A stretch of 64,000 bases of DNA from Sulfitobacter maritimus (lineage in GTDB: Bacteria > Pseudomonadota > Alphaproteobacteria > Rhodobacterales > Rhodobacteraceae), in the NCBI RefSeq assembly GCF_013346665.1, contig NZ_JABVBB010000037.1:89374-153373 (forward strand), in the 5' to 3' direction. This document shows positions 53,929 through 62,036 of this stretch, piece after piece. Below the pieces are notes generated by a model. That model searched no databases. It was given only the letters and a program-made list of their open reading frames with translations, and was not told the DNA's origin. The position numbers were made by a program, and so were the translations under genes. Position 1 is the stretch's first letter; every line of letters starts with the position of its first letter.

Positions 53929-54393
53929 ATGCGTTTTAGCAAGTTAATTGGTTGTGTCGCTTTGCTGGCATTGGGGTCTGATGGTATTGCTGGCGGGTAT
54001 CTGGAGAATATGTACGGCGGTGTGTCGGGCGAGTTGCTTTGGTATCCTGTCGCCAGCCGCTTCGCGCTTGGGGTTGAGGTTAACCACGCCAAACAGCGGG
54101 ATTTCGATATGCTGTTCGGCTTTCAAGACTACGATGTCGTGACCGGCCATGCCTCGGCTTACTATGACCTTGGCAACGGGCTTACCACGCAGGTGGATGT
54201 GGGCCGCTATCTGGCGAAAGACTGAGGTGCGACCTTTGGGTTGGACCGAGAGTTCAACAACGGTTTCAAGATCGGCGGGTATTTCACACTTACAGACGTA
54301 AGCTTTGACGACTTCGGTGAGGGGATCACATTGCCACGTGGCGCGACAAACCTGATCGCAAATAAAAAACGGGGCCAAAGCCCTATCCTTTAA
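53929..54393 (+). pseudogene. YjbH remnant with internal stop
   Basis: The frame encodes a signal-peptide-like start (MRFSKLIGCVALLALGSDGIA) joined directly to the C-terminal outer-membrane barrel pattern of YjbH (GGVSGELLWYP; QRDFDMLFGFQDYDVVTGH; VDVGRYLAKD). TGA follows at 54223-54225 where relatives have Trp. The same frame then goes on with GATFGLDREFNNG and FTLTDVSFDDFGEG to TAA at 54391. Full YjbH has about 600-700 residues, so most of the middle is deleted as well. It once supported exopolysaccharide secretion; now a pseudogene. It meets the Wzc-like gene tail to tail. Confidence 0.82.
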
Positions 54394-56528
54394 TTCGTAT
54401 AGTACTTCGCGCCATACCCCGAATAGGCCCCATAGGTCCCGTCATATCCGTAGCGTTTCATCCCCTTCGGGCTGATTTGGCTTAGAACAAGGCCAGTGAC
54501 CCGCTGGCCCGAGTTATGGAACATGCGCAGAGATTCTTCGACCTGGGTTTTGCTCGTCTTATCCCAATGCACCGTAAAGATAATCGCGTCCGCCTGATCG
54601 GCGATGATACGGGCGTCGGGGACCACAAGCACCGGCGGCGTATCGATAATCACCATATCATAGGCAGCGCGGGCTTCTTCGATCAGTGCGCGGAACCGGT
54701 CGGAGGCGAATAGGTCCGCGGCGTTGATGCTCGACTTTTCGCCACCCAAGATATCAGCGCCGAAACCCGACGTTCGATGCACGGCCTCCTCCAGCGTCAA
54801 CTCGCCGCTCAGAACCGAAACAATGCCTTTGTCGGGCATGTCTTTAAAATACTGATGCAACGTCCGCCGGCGAATATCACCCTCGACCAAGAGCACACGC
54901 TTGCCCAAACCCAACAGGTTCTGTGCCAGTGCAAGGGAGTTGGTAGTTTTACCCTCACCCGGTACGGAGGAGGTCGAAATAACAACCTTTGGCGGATTGT
55001 CGACATTGGACAACCTGAGCGAGGTACGCGGGTTCCGCACTGCTTCAGCCGCCGCCGAGGTCGGTTTGTCGGAAAGATATTGCAAAACCTTCGCCCGTGA
55101 AGCCGCTGGCATTGCCGGGATCTGACCCAGAACCGTGTAGCCTGTGGTGCTCTCAAGCTCCCGTGCCGTGCGGAAGCTGTTGTTGCGCATTTCGCGCAAC
55201 AGAATGAGGCCGGCGCTTAACATCAGCCCAAGGATCGCTGACATCGCCAGGATGAGGGATTTGCGCGGCGCGGATGGCGCGTTCGGCACCACGGCATCAG
55301 ACAAGATACGGCTGTCAGCTTGCTGGATCCCCCGCTGGGCTGATGTTTCGTTCAACCGCGATAGAAAGTATTCGTAGAGCACGCGCGTTGCTTCTGCTTC
55401 GCGAGTGAGCTGTTGTAACGTGATCAGGTCTTCGTTCTGGCGGGAGACTTGACCGCTCAACACAGTTTCAGAGGCCTGCAAAGCGGCAAGCTGTTGGTCG
55501 GCCCGCGCCAAATCTTGTCGGCTACGCTGCAAAACGATTTGAAACCGCGTGTCGAAGGCCTCAGCGATTTCGGGATCGTTTTCCACATGCGACAGGAAAC
55601 GTTCAAGCTGGGCGTCATTTGAAACCTCCACCTGTTCCGCGCGCGTCGTTGCAGCCTCCAACGCTTCGATACGGCTGGCCTGCGCATTGCGGTTGACCTG
55701 TGCTGTAGCAATGCGATCGCGGAAATCCTTAATCTGTCGCTCAAGTGCGCGCAGCGCTTCCACAGATACCAGTTCCGTGGCCGCGCTGAATTCAGATGCT
55801 TTGGCCTCAGCCTCTTCAAGCTTAGATTGCAGTGCCGACACCCGTTCACTCAGCCACAGGGTCGCCTGTTCGGTCGCCTCGAACTTCACTTCGATTTGGT
55901 TGAGGATATAGAGGTCAGCGATGGTATCTGCGATCAGCGCCGACTTGCGGGCATCCTCGGTCTCAACGGTAACTTGAAAAACGAGGCTGAGCGGCACGTT
56001 GTGAACTGTCACCGCCTCAAGCAGTTTAGAGATCACCGCATCGCGAATGCGCTGTGCTTCCTGTTCTGGCGGAAGCTCCACCGCTAGCGCCCCAAGACCG
56101 ATCATCGATTTGATCCGGCTTACCAACCCTTCCGGCTGCAGTTCGGTGTTGAATTCAGGGTCCGTTGTGAGGTCAAGGCGGTCCACCACTTCACGCATCA
56201 GACTCCGCGCGCGAAGCACTTCTACTTCGGAGTTAACCTCAGAAGTATCGCCAGAAAGCCCCCCAACAACGCTTTGGAGATCGACAATCTGATCTTGTTT
56301 TGTCTTAAGAATCACCACAGCGGTCGAACGATAGAGCGGAGTCGCAACGATATAGGCGTAATAGCCGCCGATCAGCAGCGCGACGAGCACACCAAGGCCA
56401 ATCAGCCATTTCTCACGCCAAAGCGTCGAAAACAAAGCGCCAAGATCGGTGACATTTTCGTCTGCGGAGGCCGCTGTAGAGGGTACCTGATGCCCGGGGT
56501 CTCGCCCTATGGTGCGTGAAATTTCCAT
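54390..56528 (-). CDS. Wzc-type polysaccharide co-polymerase with BY-kinase domain
   Basis: 712 residues from ATG 56528. Wzz domain with two membrane helices (WLIGLGVLVALLIGGYYAYIV near 50; LILAMSAILGLMLSAGLILL near 430) around a long periplasmic coiled coil (about 215-420). The cytoplasmic kinase has Walker A SSVPGEGKTTNS, Walker A' region VLLVEGDIRRRTLH and Walker B MVIIDTPPVLVVPDA. The tyrosine cluster for autophosphorylation closes the protein (YGYDGTYGAYSGYGAKYYTN). It sets polymer length and export. No Wza channel or initiating transferase is nearby. Confidence 0.93.
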   Translation of the reverse strand: MEISRTIGRDPGHQVPSTAASADENVTDLGALFSTLWREKWLIGLGVLVALLIGGYYAYIVATPLYRSTAVVILKTKQDQIVDLQSVVGGLSGDTSEVNSEVEVLRARSLMREVVDRLDLTTDPEFNTELQPEGLVSRIKSMIGLGALAVELPPEQEAQRIRDAVISKLLEAVTVHNVPLSLVFQVTVETEDARKSALIADTIADLYILNQIEVKFEATEQATLWLSERVSALQSKLEEAEAKASEFSAATELVSVEALRALERQIKDFRDRIATAQVNRNAQASRIEALEAATTRAEQVEVSNDAQLERFLSHVENDPEIAEAFDTRFQIVLQRSRQDLARADQQLAALQASETVLSGQVSRQNEDLITLQQLTREAEATRVLYEYFLSRLNETSAQRGIQQADSRILSDAVVPNAPSAPRKSLILAMSAILGLMLSAGLILLREMRNNSFRTARELESTTGYTVLGQIPAMPAASRAKVLQYLSDKPTSAAAEAVRNPRTSLRLSNVDNPPKVVISTSSVPGEGKTTNSLALAQNLLGLGKRVLLVEGDIRRRTLHQYFKDMPDKGIVSVLSGELTLEEAVHRTSGFGADILGGEKSSINAADLFASDRFRALIEEARAAYDMVIIDTPPVLVVPDARIIADQADAIIFTVHWDKTSKTQVEESLRMFHNSGQRVTGLVLSQISPKGMKRYGYDGTYGAYSGYGAKYYTN

Positions 56529-57148
56529 AATAACAAAACCTTGAAACAATATACCTGCTAAGCACTCCGCCGCAGTGCAGCGCCTAATTCGGCCACCCGG
56601 CCATGTGATCCAACAATCTCAGGCAACTAAGGTCCTTTCCTTAACACTCTGACGTGTGATTGTCGGAGTGTATTCAACGTATAAGCGACTTGTGTGATAC
56701 CGGAAACAGATTTATTTCTACGCTATTATACCAATCATAAATTTGTTGACGGCTGCAGCCATACCCTTGACCATCCGCATGCGATGCACCGATGCCACGC
56801 AACGGGCGAGCTCAGCCTTGAAAAAGGCGACACATCTGCTGGTCAGTTGCACGCATAACCTAGTCGCTGCCGAGTGATCCGTCGTCCCCAAGGAGAACAT
56901 CACGGGCATATTATATGTGGAAAACTGGGGGATCCGCCGGCGGAAGTAGAATCGCCCGCTTCTTGTGCAGAGGTAGGGAATAGTGACTATGACGACCGCT
57001 TTTCGAGTCGGTCATCGCCCCGAATGGCGTAGCGGACTACCCGCGCGGTCTGTGCGACCACGTGTATAAACGCCGGTGTAACCTACTTTTCAGCCCTACT
57101 GAGCTGATGAAGCCAAGTCTCTGAAACATTCTGGATTTTCGGATGTAT
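56529..57148. other. Right edge of the putative island; no intact gene
   Basis: About 620 bp, more AT-rich than the flanks near 56640-56740. It should hold the wzc promoter (on the minus strand). A 63-codon minus-strand frame at 56718-56909 (containing CVASVHRMRMVKGMAAAVNKFM) has no family I recognise and may be decayed mobile-element DNA. The short palindrome ccgccggcgg lies near 56935. No integrase is found next to the tRNA. Confidence 0.45.
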
Positions 57149-57223
57149 TGGCTGGGATGGTAGGATTCGAACCTACGGTACACTGTACCAAAAACAGTTG
57201 CCTTACCACTTGGCTACATCCCA
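57149..57223 (-). tRNA. tRNA-Gln (anticodon TTG)
   Basis: On the minus strand: acceptor TGGGATG/CATCCCA, D arm with AGTGGTAAGGC, anticodon stem ACTGT/ACAGT around loop TTTTGGT, T arm GTAGGTTCGAATCCTAC and encoded GCCA end, 75 nt. Anticodon TTG decodes CAA (Gln). Its last 17 nt plus one flanking base recur at 42352-42369, marking it as the likely integration site of the adjacent island. Confidence 0.95.
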
Positions 57224-57437
57224 ACACAGGGCGCTAACTAAAGTCCTCTGGCGCGGTGTGCAAGACCGTTTTTTAAAATTTAGCGTATTCTTTGCATCCG
57301 ACAAAGCAGGGCCGCGCGCGGATGGGCAATTCGGCGGCTTTTTGCGAGCGGACAGGGGGGTAAATCCCCGTGTCTCTTAACCGCCGCGCGTTTTGAATGG
57401 CGCGTCCGAGCCGAGGCGCCAGCCTGCCGAAAAATCA

Positions 57438-58430
57438 TTATCCCTGACAGTCGAGCAGAACCGCGCCGTTGCGTTGGCCTGCTTCGACTCGTTCATGCGC
57501 CTGTGCGGCTTCTGACAGCGGCAGGATGCGGTCGACGGGGCAGTGAAGAGCGCCGTCTTCGAGCGCGTGATGCAGCCTTGTGATGGTCTGCTCACGTGGT
57601 CCCGCGGGCAGCAGGTAGATCAGCAGGATGTCGATTGTCACCGCTTTGAACAAAAGCGGATAGAACGGCAGGGTGGGGGTCATCTCGCGTGCGGAGCCAT
57701 AGGCGGCAATGCGGCCATTGGGGGCGATGCAATGGGTGTCAGTGTCGATGTTCAGGCCGAATTCCGTTTCGACGATGGTCTCCACCGGCTTGCCATGATT
57801 GGCGTCCAAAACCTGTTGCGCCAGATCGGGGGCGGTATAGTCCAGCACCGCATCCGCGCCGCAGTCGCGCAGCAAAGCAAAGTCGCGTGGGCTGGCGGTG
57901 GCGATCACCCGCGCGCCGCCCCATTTCGCCAGTTGCACGGCAAGATAACCCACGGTGCCAGCGCCACCCTGCACCAATACAGTCTCACCAGCCACCGCAC
58001 CGGCACCAAAGACCGCATGACAGGCGGTGAGACCGGGTATGCCCAGTTGCGCACCGGTTTCAAAGGACACGTCCTTGGGCAGCGGTACGGCCTGATGGGC
58101 CGGCAGGGTGATATGTGTGGCGGCGGTGCCAAAGGCCCGTTGCCATTGCCCGTTCCAGATCCAGACTTTCTGTCCAATGCGGCTGGGATCGACGCCTGCG
58201 CCCACGGCGGTGATCTCACCCGCGCCGTCGCTATGGGGAATCACTTGGGCAAAGGGCGGCTTGGTCACGCCAGGGCGGCTGCCGGCTCGCGCTTTGACAT
58301 CCGAAGGGTTCACGCCGGAATAACGCAGCGTCACACAAACCTCACCGGGCTGGGGGGCCGGGGTTTCGAGTTCTGTCAGGCGCAGCACATCTGCGGCGGC
58401 GCCGAATCTGTCATAGGTGATCGCGTGCAT
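57438..58430 (-). CDS. NADPH:quinone oxidoreductase (zinc-independent MDR family)
   Basis: 330 residues. N-terminal GroES-like domain (VTLRYSGVNPSDVKARAG; IPHSDGAGEITAVGAGVD) without zinc-ligand cysteines, then the cofactor domain with LVQGGAGTVGYLAVQLAKWGGARVIATAS and C-terminal HALEDGALHCPVDRILPLSEAAQAHERVEAGQRNGAVLL. Typical of quinone oxidoreductase/zeta-crystallin-like enzymes that reduce quinones or enones with NADPH. Monocistronic just outside the island. Confidence 0.93.
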   Translation of the reverse strand: MHAITYDRFGAAADVLRLTELETPAPQPGEVCVTLRYSGVNPSDVKARAGSRPGVTKPPFAQVIPHSDGAGEITAVGAGVDPSRIGQKVWIWNGQWQRAFGTAATHITLPAHQAVPLPKDVSFETGAQLGIPGLTACHAVFGAGAVAGETVLVQGGAGTVGYLAVQLAKWGGARVIATASPRDFALLRDCGADAVLDYTAPDLAQQVLDANHGKPVETIVETEFGLNIDTDTHCIAPNGRIAAYGSAREMTPTLPFYPLLFKAVTIDILLIYLLPAGPREQTITRLHHALEDGALHCPVDRILPLSEAAQAHERVEAGQRNGAVLLDCQG

Positions 58431-58505
58431 GTGGGTCTCCCGGGCTTGCTGACTGCTTTGGTGGCAGAGTGGCGCAAGCGGGCGGACCTTGCAATCGAGC
58501 GTGGC

Positions 58506-59015
58506 CTAGTCGCGCAGTTCTTCGGCCTCAACGCCCCACAGCCGAACCTTGGGCGCCCAACCGGCGTAGCCACCCGAGCGCAGTTCGCACCATTCCAACG
58601 TACATTCGCCAAGCCGTGCCACCACGCCCAGTTCCAACCGCGCCACAACAGGGGCTTTGGGGTCAGGTTTGCTATGCAGCGGCAGCATGTCTTGCTCAAC
58701 CAAAACGGTGCGCACGCCGGAGAGAAGGGAGTAATGCACCCAGCCGCCCATGCCGTCGCGGTCCTCGACCCGGCGCCAGTGGCCGTGTTCGGCGGTGATG
58801 CGCAGGGGCAGGTCGCGGCGTTTGTAGACCCAGTCGATCCGGTGCGACAGCGAGGGGCCGCGGCGAACGTTCCCCTCGGAGGCTTTCATCGACACGAAAC
58901 GCGGCAGCGGCAGATTGGTCACCTGCCCACGCTTTTCGCCAGCGCTGAGCGGCGCGGCGGGGGCCAAAAGCAGCATGCCCAGTATCAGGGCGCTGCGGAG
59001 GAAAGCGGTTCTCAT
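58506..59015 (-). CDS. Exported bacterial SH3-domain protein
   Basis: 169 residues from ATG 59015 with a signal peptide (MRTAFLRSALILGMLLLAPAAPLSA). Two SH3-like repeats: LPRFVSMKASEGNVRRGPSLSHRIDWVYKRRDLPLRITAEHGHWRRVED and LPLHSKPDPKAPVVARLELGVVARLGECTLEWCELRSGGYAGW. Such domains bind cell-wall peptides or other periplasmic ligands. A start 24 bp upstream is also possible. Orientation and gap suggest its own promoter, divergent from the dehydrogenase gene. Confidence 0.87.
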   Translation of the reverse strand: MRTAFLRSALILGMLLLAPAAPLSAGEKRGQVTNLPLPRFVSMKASEGNVRRGPSLSHRIDWVYKRRDLPLRITAEHGHWRRVEDRDGMGGWVHYSLLSGVRTVLVEQDMLPLHSKPDPKAPVVARLELGVVARLGECTLEWCELRSGGYAGWAPKVRLWGVEAEELRD

Positions 59016-59165
59016 GGGGCTGCCTGCAAGTCGGATCATTGCGGTGGTTGTCTGTGCAATTCTGCGGGGTCGTTGCTCTTTTTGCCGTGCGAGTTCTTGT
59101 GCCTCGTCGCTGCATGGGACACCATGCCCCTGAATTGAGGCGACGCCAAGACCGGGAGAGCAGGC

Positions 59166-60152
59166 ATGTCAAAGAAGCGGTTGAGTGTTGTAGTGACGCG
59201 ACGGTTGCCGGAGGCGGTGGAGACACGCCTGTCGGAACTGTTCGACGTCACCCTACGAGAAGACGACCGCCCCATGACCCGAGAGGAATTGGGCGCGGCG
59301 ATGCGGCAGGCGGATGTGCTGGTCCCGACGATTACCGATGACATCGACGCTGCGTTGATCACGCAGGCTGGCGAGCGGTTAAAGCTGATTGCCAACTACG
59401 GCGCCGGGGTTGATCACATTGACGTGGCCACGGCGCGGCAGCGCGGGGTGCTGGTGTCCAACACGCCCGGCGTGTTGACCGATGATACCGCCGATATGAC
59501 CATGGCGCTGATTCTTGCCGTGACCCGCCGCATGCCCGAGGGTATGGCGGTGATGCAGTCGGGCAATTGGGACGGCTGGGCGCCGACGGCGCTGCTTGGC
59601 GGGCGCGTCGGGGGGCGGCGTTTGGGTATTTTGGGCATGGGCCGTATTGGTCAGGCCGTGGCCCGCCGGGCGCGGGCCTTTGGTATGCAGGTGCATTACC
59701 ACAACCGCAAACGTCTGCGCGAAGAGGTCGAGGGCGCGTTGGAGGCGACCTATTGGGACAGTCTGGACCAGATGGTCAGTCGCATGGATGTGATCAGCGT
59801 CAACTGTCCGCATACGCCCAGCACCTTCCATCTGATGAATGCGCGGCGTCTTGGGCTGATGAAGCCGGATGCTGTGATCGTGAACACATCGCGGGGCGAG
59901 GTGATTGATGAAAACGCGCTTACGCGGATGCTGCGGGCGGGCGACATCAAAGGCGCAGGGCTGGATGTGTATGAGCATGGGCGCGAAATCAACCCGCGTC
60001 TGCGTGAGCTCAAGAATGTTGTGCTGTTGCCGCATATGGGGTCGGCCACGCTCGAAGGCCGGATCGAGATGGGCGAGAAAGTCCTGATCAACATCAAGAC
60101 CTTTGACGACGGGCATCGCCCGCCAGATCAGGTCGTGCCATCGATGTTGTAA
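59166..60152 (+). CDS. D-2-hydroxyacid dehydrogenase (glyoxylate/hydroxypyruvate reductase type)
   Basis: 328 residues. Rossmann motif GRRLGILGMGRIGQAVARRARAFGM, substrate loop ANYGAGVDHIDVATA, catalytic Arg in VNTSRGEVIDENAL, Glu in the GAGLDVYEHG segment and His in LLPHMGSATLEGR. It reduces glyoxylate or hydroxypyruvate to glycolate or D-glycerate (or the reverse). It precedes a gamma-glutamyltransferase and a FAD-linked 2-hydroxyacid oxidase, but 108 bp separate it from the first. Confidence 0.93.
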   Translation: MSKKRLSVVVTRRLPEAVETRLSELFDVTLREDDRPMTREELGAAMRQADVLVPTITDDIDAALITQAGERLKLIANYGAGVDHIDVATARQRGVLVSNTPGVLTDDTADMTMALILAVTRRMPEGMAVMQSGNWDGWAPTALLGGRVGGRRLGILGMGRIGQAVARRARAFGMQVHYHNRKRLREEVEGALEATYWDSLDQMVSRMDVISVNCPHTPSTFHLMNARRLGLMKPDAVIVNTSRGEVIDENALTRMLRAGDIKGAGLDVYEHGREINPRLRELKNVVLLPHMGSATLEGRIEMGEKVLINIKTFDDGHRPPDQVVPSML

Positions 60153-60260
60153 CGGTCCGGCAGTATTGCGGCGCGTCTGTGCCGCCGAGGTTCTATTGGG
60201 GGTTGAGGGGCGCGCTTCTCATCCTTCCCGAATATGTACTGTCAGAAACAGGGGGATCCG

Positions 60261-62036
60261 ATGCGTTTCATTGCGATAATTTGCGGGGTGTTGTTGGGCG
60301 GAGCGGCCACAGCACAGCAAGCAGCAGATGCGGTGGCCCCCGAAGCCGCAAGCGCAGGGCGGTTTGAGGCCATTTCACCTCCGGTCGCGGCGGCGCTTGA
60401 AGCCAAGGCAGCCGGGCGCCCTGTTAAAGCGCAGAAATGGATGGTTGCAGCCGCCAATCCCCATGCCGTGCAGGCCGGGGCCGATGTGCTGGCGCGGGGC
60501 GGCACGGCGGCGGATGCTTTGGTAGCGGTTCAGGCGATGTTGGGGCTGGTTGAGCCGCAGTCCTCTGGCCTTGGCGGCGGTGCCTTTCTGGTTTGGTATG
60601 ACGCCGCCACTGGCAAGGTCACAACATTGGATGGACGCGAAACCGCGCCGCTGGCTGCAACGCCGCGCCTGTTTCAGGATGCAGATGGGGAGCCGCTGAA
60701 GTTCTTTGACGCCGTCGTGGGCGGGCTTTCCGTCGGCACGCCCGGCACGCCAGCTTTGATGGCGGAGGTCCATGCCCGCTGGGGCAATCAGGACTGGCAA
60801 TCACTTTTGACCCCAGCCGCAGAGCTTGCAGAGGCTGGGTTCCCGGTATCTCCGCGTCTGGCGGAATTGGTTGCTGGAGATGTGGAGCGTTTGTCTCGGG
60901 CTGCGGATACGGCGGCCTATTTCCTGCCGGAGGGCGCGCCGATTGCAGCGGCGGCAGTGCTGCGCAACCCCGCCTATGCCAACACCCTACGCGCCTTTGC
61001 CAAGGAGGGCGCCGCTGCCTTCTACGGCGGGGAGATTGGCAAGCAGATCGTGGCGGCTGTGCAGGGGGCGTCGCAGCCGGGCGTGTTATCTGAGATGGAT
61101 CTGGCAATTTACCGCGTCAAAGAGCGTGCGCCAGTCTGCGCGCCTTACCGGGGGCATGAGGTCTGCGGTATGGGGCCACCGTCTTCGGGCGCTGTTGCGG
61201 TGGGGCAAATCTTGGGGATGTTGGAGCGGTTTGATCTGGCAGCCGGGCCGCAGGATGCGGAGGTATTGCGTCTGATCGGTGACGCCTCGCGGCTCGCCTT
61301 TGCTGATCGCGGGCGCTATCTGGCGGACAGCGACTTTGTCCCTGTTCCGGTCAAAGGGTTGTTGGATCGCGCGTATCTGAAAAGCCGCTCTGACTTGCTT
61401 ACAGGCGATGATGCGCTGCCCGAGGTGGCGCCGGGTGCGCCCGCCTTTGACCATGCGCTGAACTGGGCGGATGATCAGTCGATTGAACTGCCTTCAACCT
61501 CGCATGTCTCGATCGTGGATCCGATGGGCAATGTGGCCAGCATGACGACCACCATCGAAAACGGCTTTGGCAGCCGGGTCATGGCGGCGGGATTCTTGCT
61601 CAACAACGAGCTTACCGATTTCTCCTTTCGCAGCCATGTGGATGGGGTGCCGGTGGCCAACCGGGTAGAGCCCGGCAAACGGCCCCGTTCCTCTATGGCG
61701 CCGACCATCGTGCTAAAGGATGGTGCGCCTGTCTTGGCTGTGGGCAGTCCCGGTGGCAGCCGGATTATTGGCTATGTCGCCGGCGCGATTATCGCGCATC
61801 TCGATTGGGGGATGGACGTGCAGCAGGCAGTGGCCGCGCCCCATGCGGTGAACCGGTTTGGCACTTTTGATTTGGAAGAAGGCAGCGCGATAGAGCCGAT
61901 GGCCGGGCCGCTGCAAGAGCTGGGGTTTGAGACCAATCTGCGGGCACTCACCTCGGGGCTGCATATGGTTGCGATTGGCGAAAATCTAAGCGGCGGGGCC
62001 GACCCGCGCCGCGAGGGGATCGCGTTGGGAGATTGA
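60261..62036 (+). CDS. ggt: Gamma-glutamyltransferase
   Basis: 591 residues with a signal peptide (MRFIAIICGVLLGGAATAQ). It is a self-cleaving Ntn hydrolase: the catalytic Thr opens the small subunit at LPSTSHVSIVDPMGN (about residue 420), GGAFLVWYD and ETAPLAA-type DGRETAPL bind the gamma-glutamyl carboxylate, and RPRSSMAPTIVLKDG and GSPGGSRIIGYV complete the site. Periplasmic breakdown of glutathione or transfer of gamma-glutamyl groups. The ATG at 60261 is chosen over one 27 bp earlier. Stop overlaps the next gene (TTGA). Confidence 0.95.
   Translation: MRFIAIICGVLLGGAATAQQAADAVAPEAASAGRFEAISPPVAAALEAKAAGRPVKAQKWMVAAANPHAVQAGADVLARGGTAADALVAVQAMLGLVEPQSSGLGGGAFLVWYDAATGKVTTLDGRETAPLAATPRLFQDADGEPLKFFDAVVGGLSVGTPGTPALMAEVHARWGNQDWQSLLTPAAELAEAGFPVSPRLAELVAGDVERLSRAADTAAYFLPEGAPIAAAAVLRNPAYANTLRAFAKEGAAAFYGGEIGKQIVAAVQGASQPGVLSEMDLAIYRVKERAPVCAPYRGHEVCGMGPPSSGAVAVGQILGMLERFDLAAGPQDAEVLRLIGDASRLAFADRGRYLADSDFVPVPVKGLLDRAYLKSRSDLLTGDDALPEVAPGAPAFDHALNWADDQSIELPSTSHVSIVDPMGNVASMTTTIENGFGSRVMAAGFLLNNELTDFSFRSHVDGVPVANRVEPGKRPRSSMAPTIVLKDGAPVLAVGSPGGSRIIGYVAGAIIAHLDWGMDVQQAVAAPHAVNRFGTFDLEEGSAIEPMAGPLQELGFETNLRALTSGLHMVAIGENLSGGADPRREGIALGD

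Larger units (their letters stand above)
42352..57165. mobile_element. Putative genomic island at tRNA-Gln (about 14.8 kb)
   Basis: Bounded by the 18-nt direct repeat of the tRNA-Gln 3' end, with the intact tRNA at the right and the fragment at the left, as expected for integration downstream of a tRNA 3' end. Contents are accessory: GTA-type spike genes, a polysaccharide assembly operon, VapBC, glycosyltransferases, a phosphatase, a yjbH remnant and a Wzc-like kinase. No integrase, relaxase or phage structural module is present, so it would now be non-autonomous, or the integrase has been lost. Direct repeat is observed; island status is inferred. Confidence 0.55.

Noticed and set aside
54223..54225. 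UGA read as tryptophan in the yjbH remnant
   Set aside because: The standard code is used throughout the window with TGG for Trp and TGA as a normal stop, and the gene also lacks most of its middle, so a nonsense mutation is the simpler explanation.
56718..56909. 63-codon minus-strand frame near tRNA-Gln as an integrase or transposase remnant
   Set aside because: No catalytic motif or recognisable family sequence; recorded only as part of the intergenic region.
57543..59138. A long plus-strand open frame (more than 500 codons) opposite the quinone oxidoreductase and SH3 genes
   Set aside because: It is antisense to two well-supported genes, has Gly/Arg/His/Gln-rich low-information sequence and no family signature; a GC-skew shadow.
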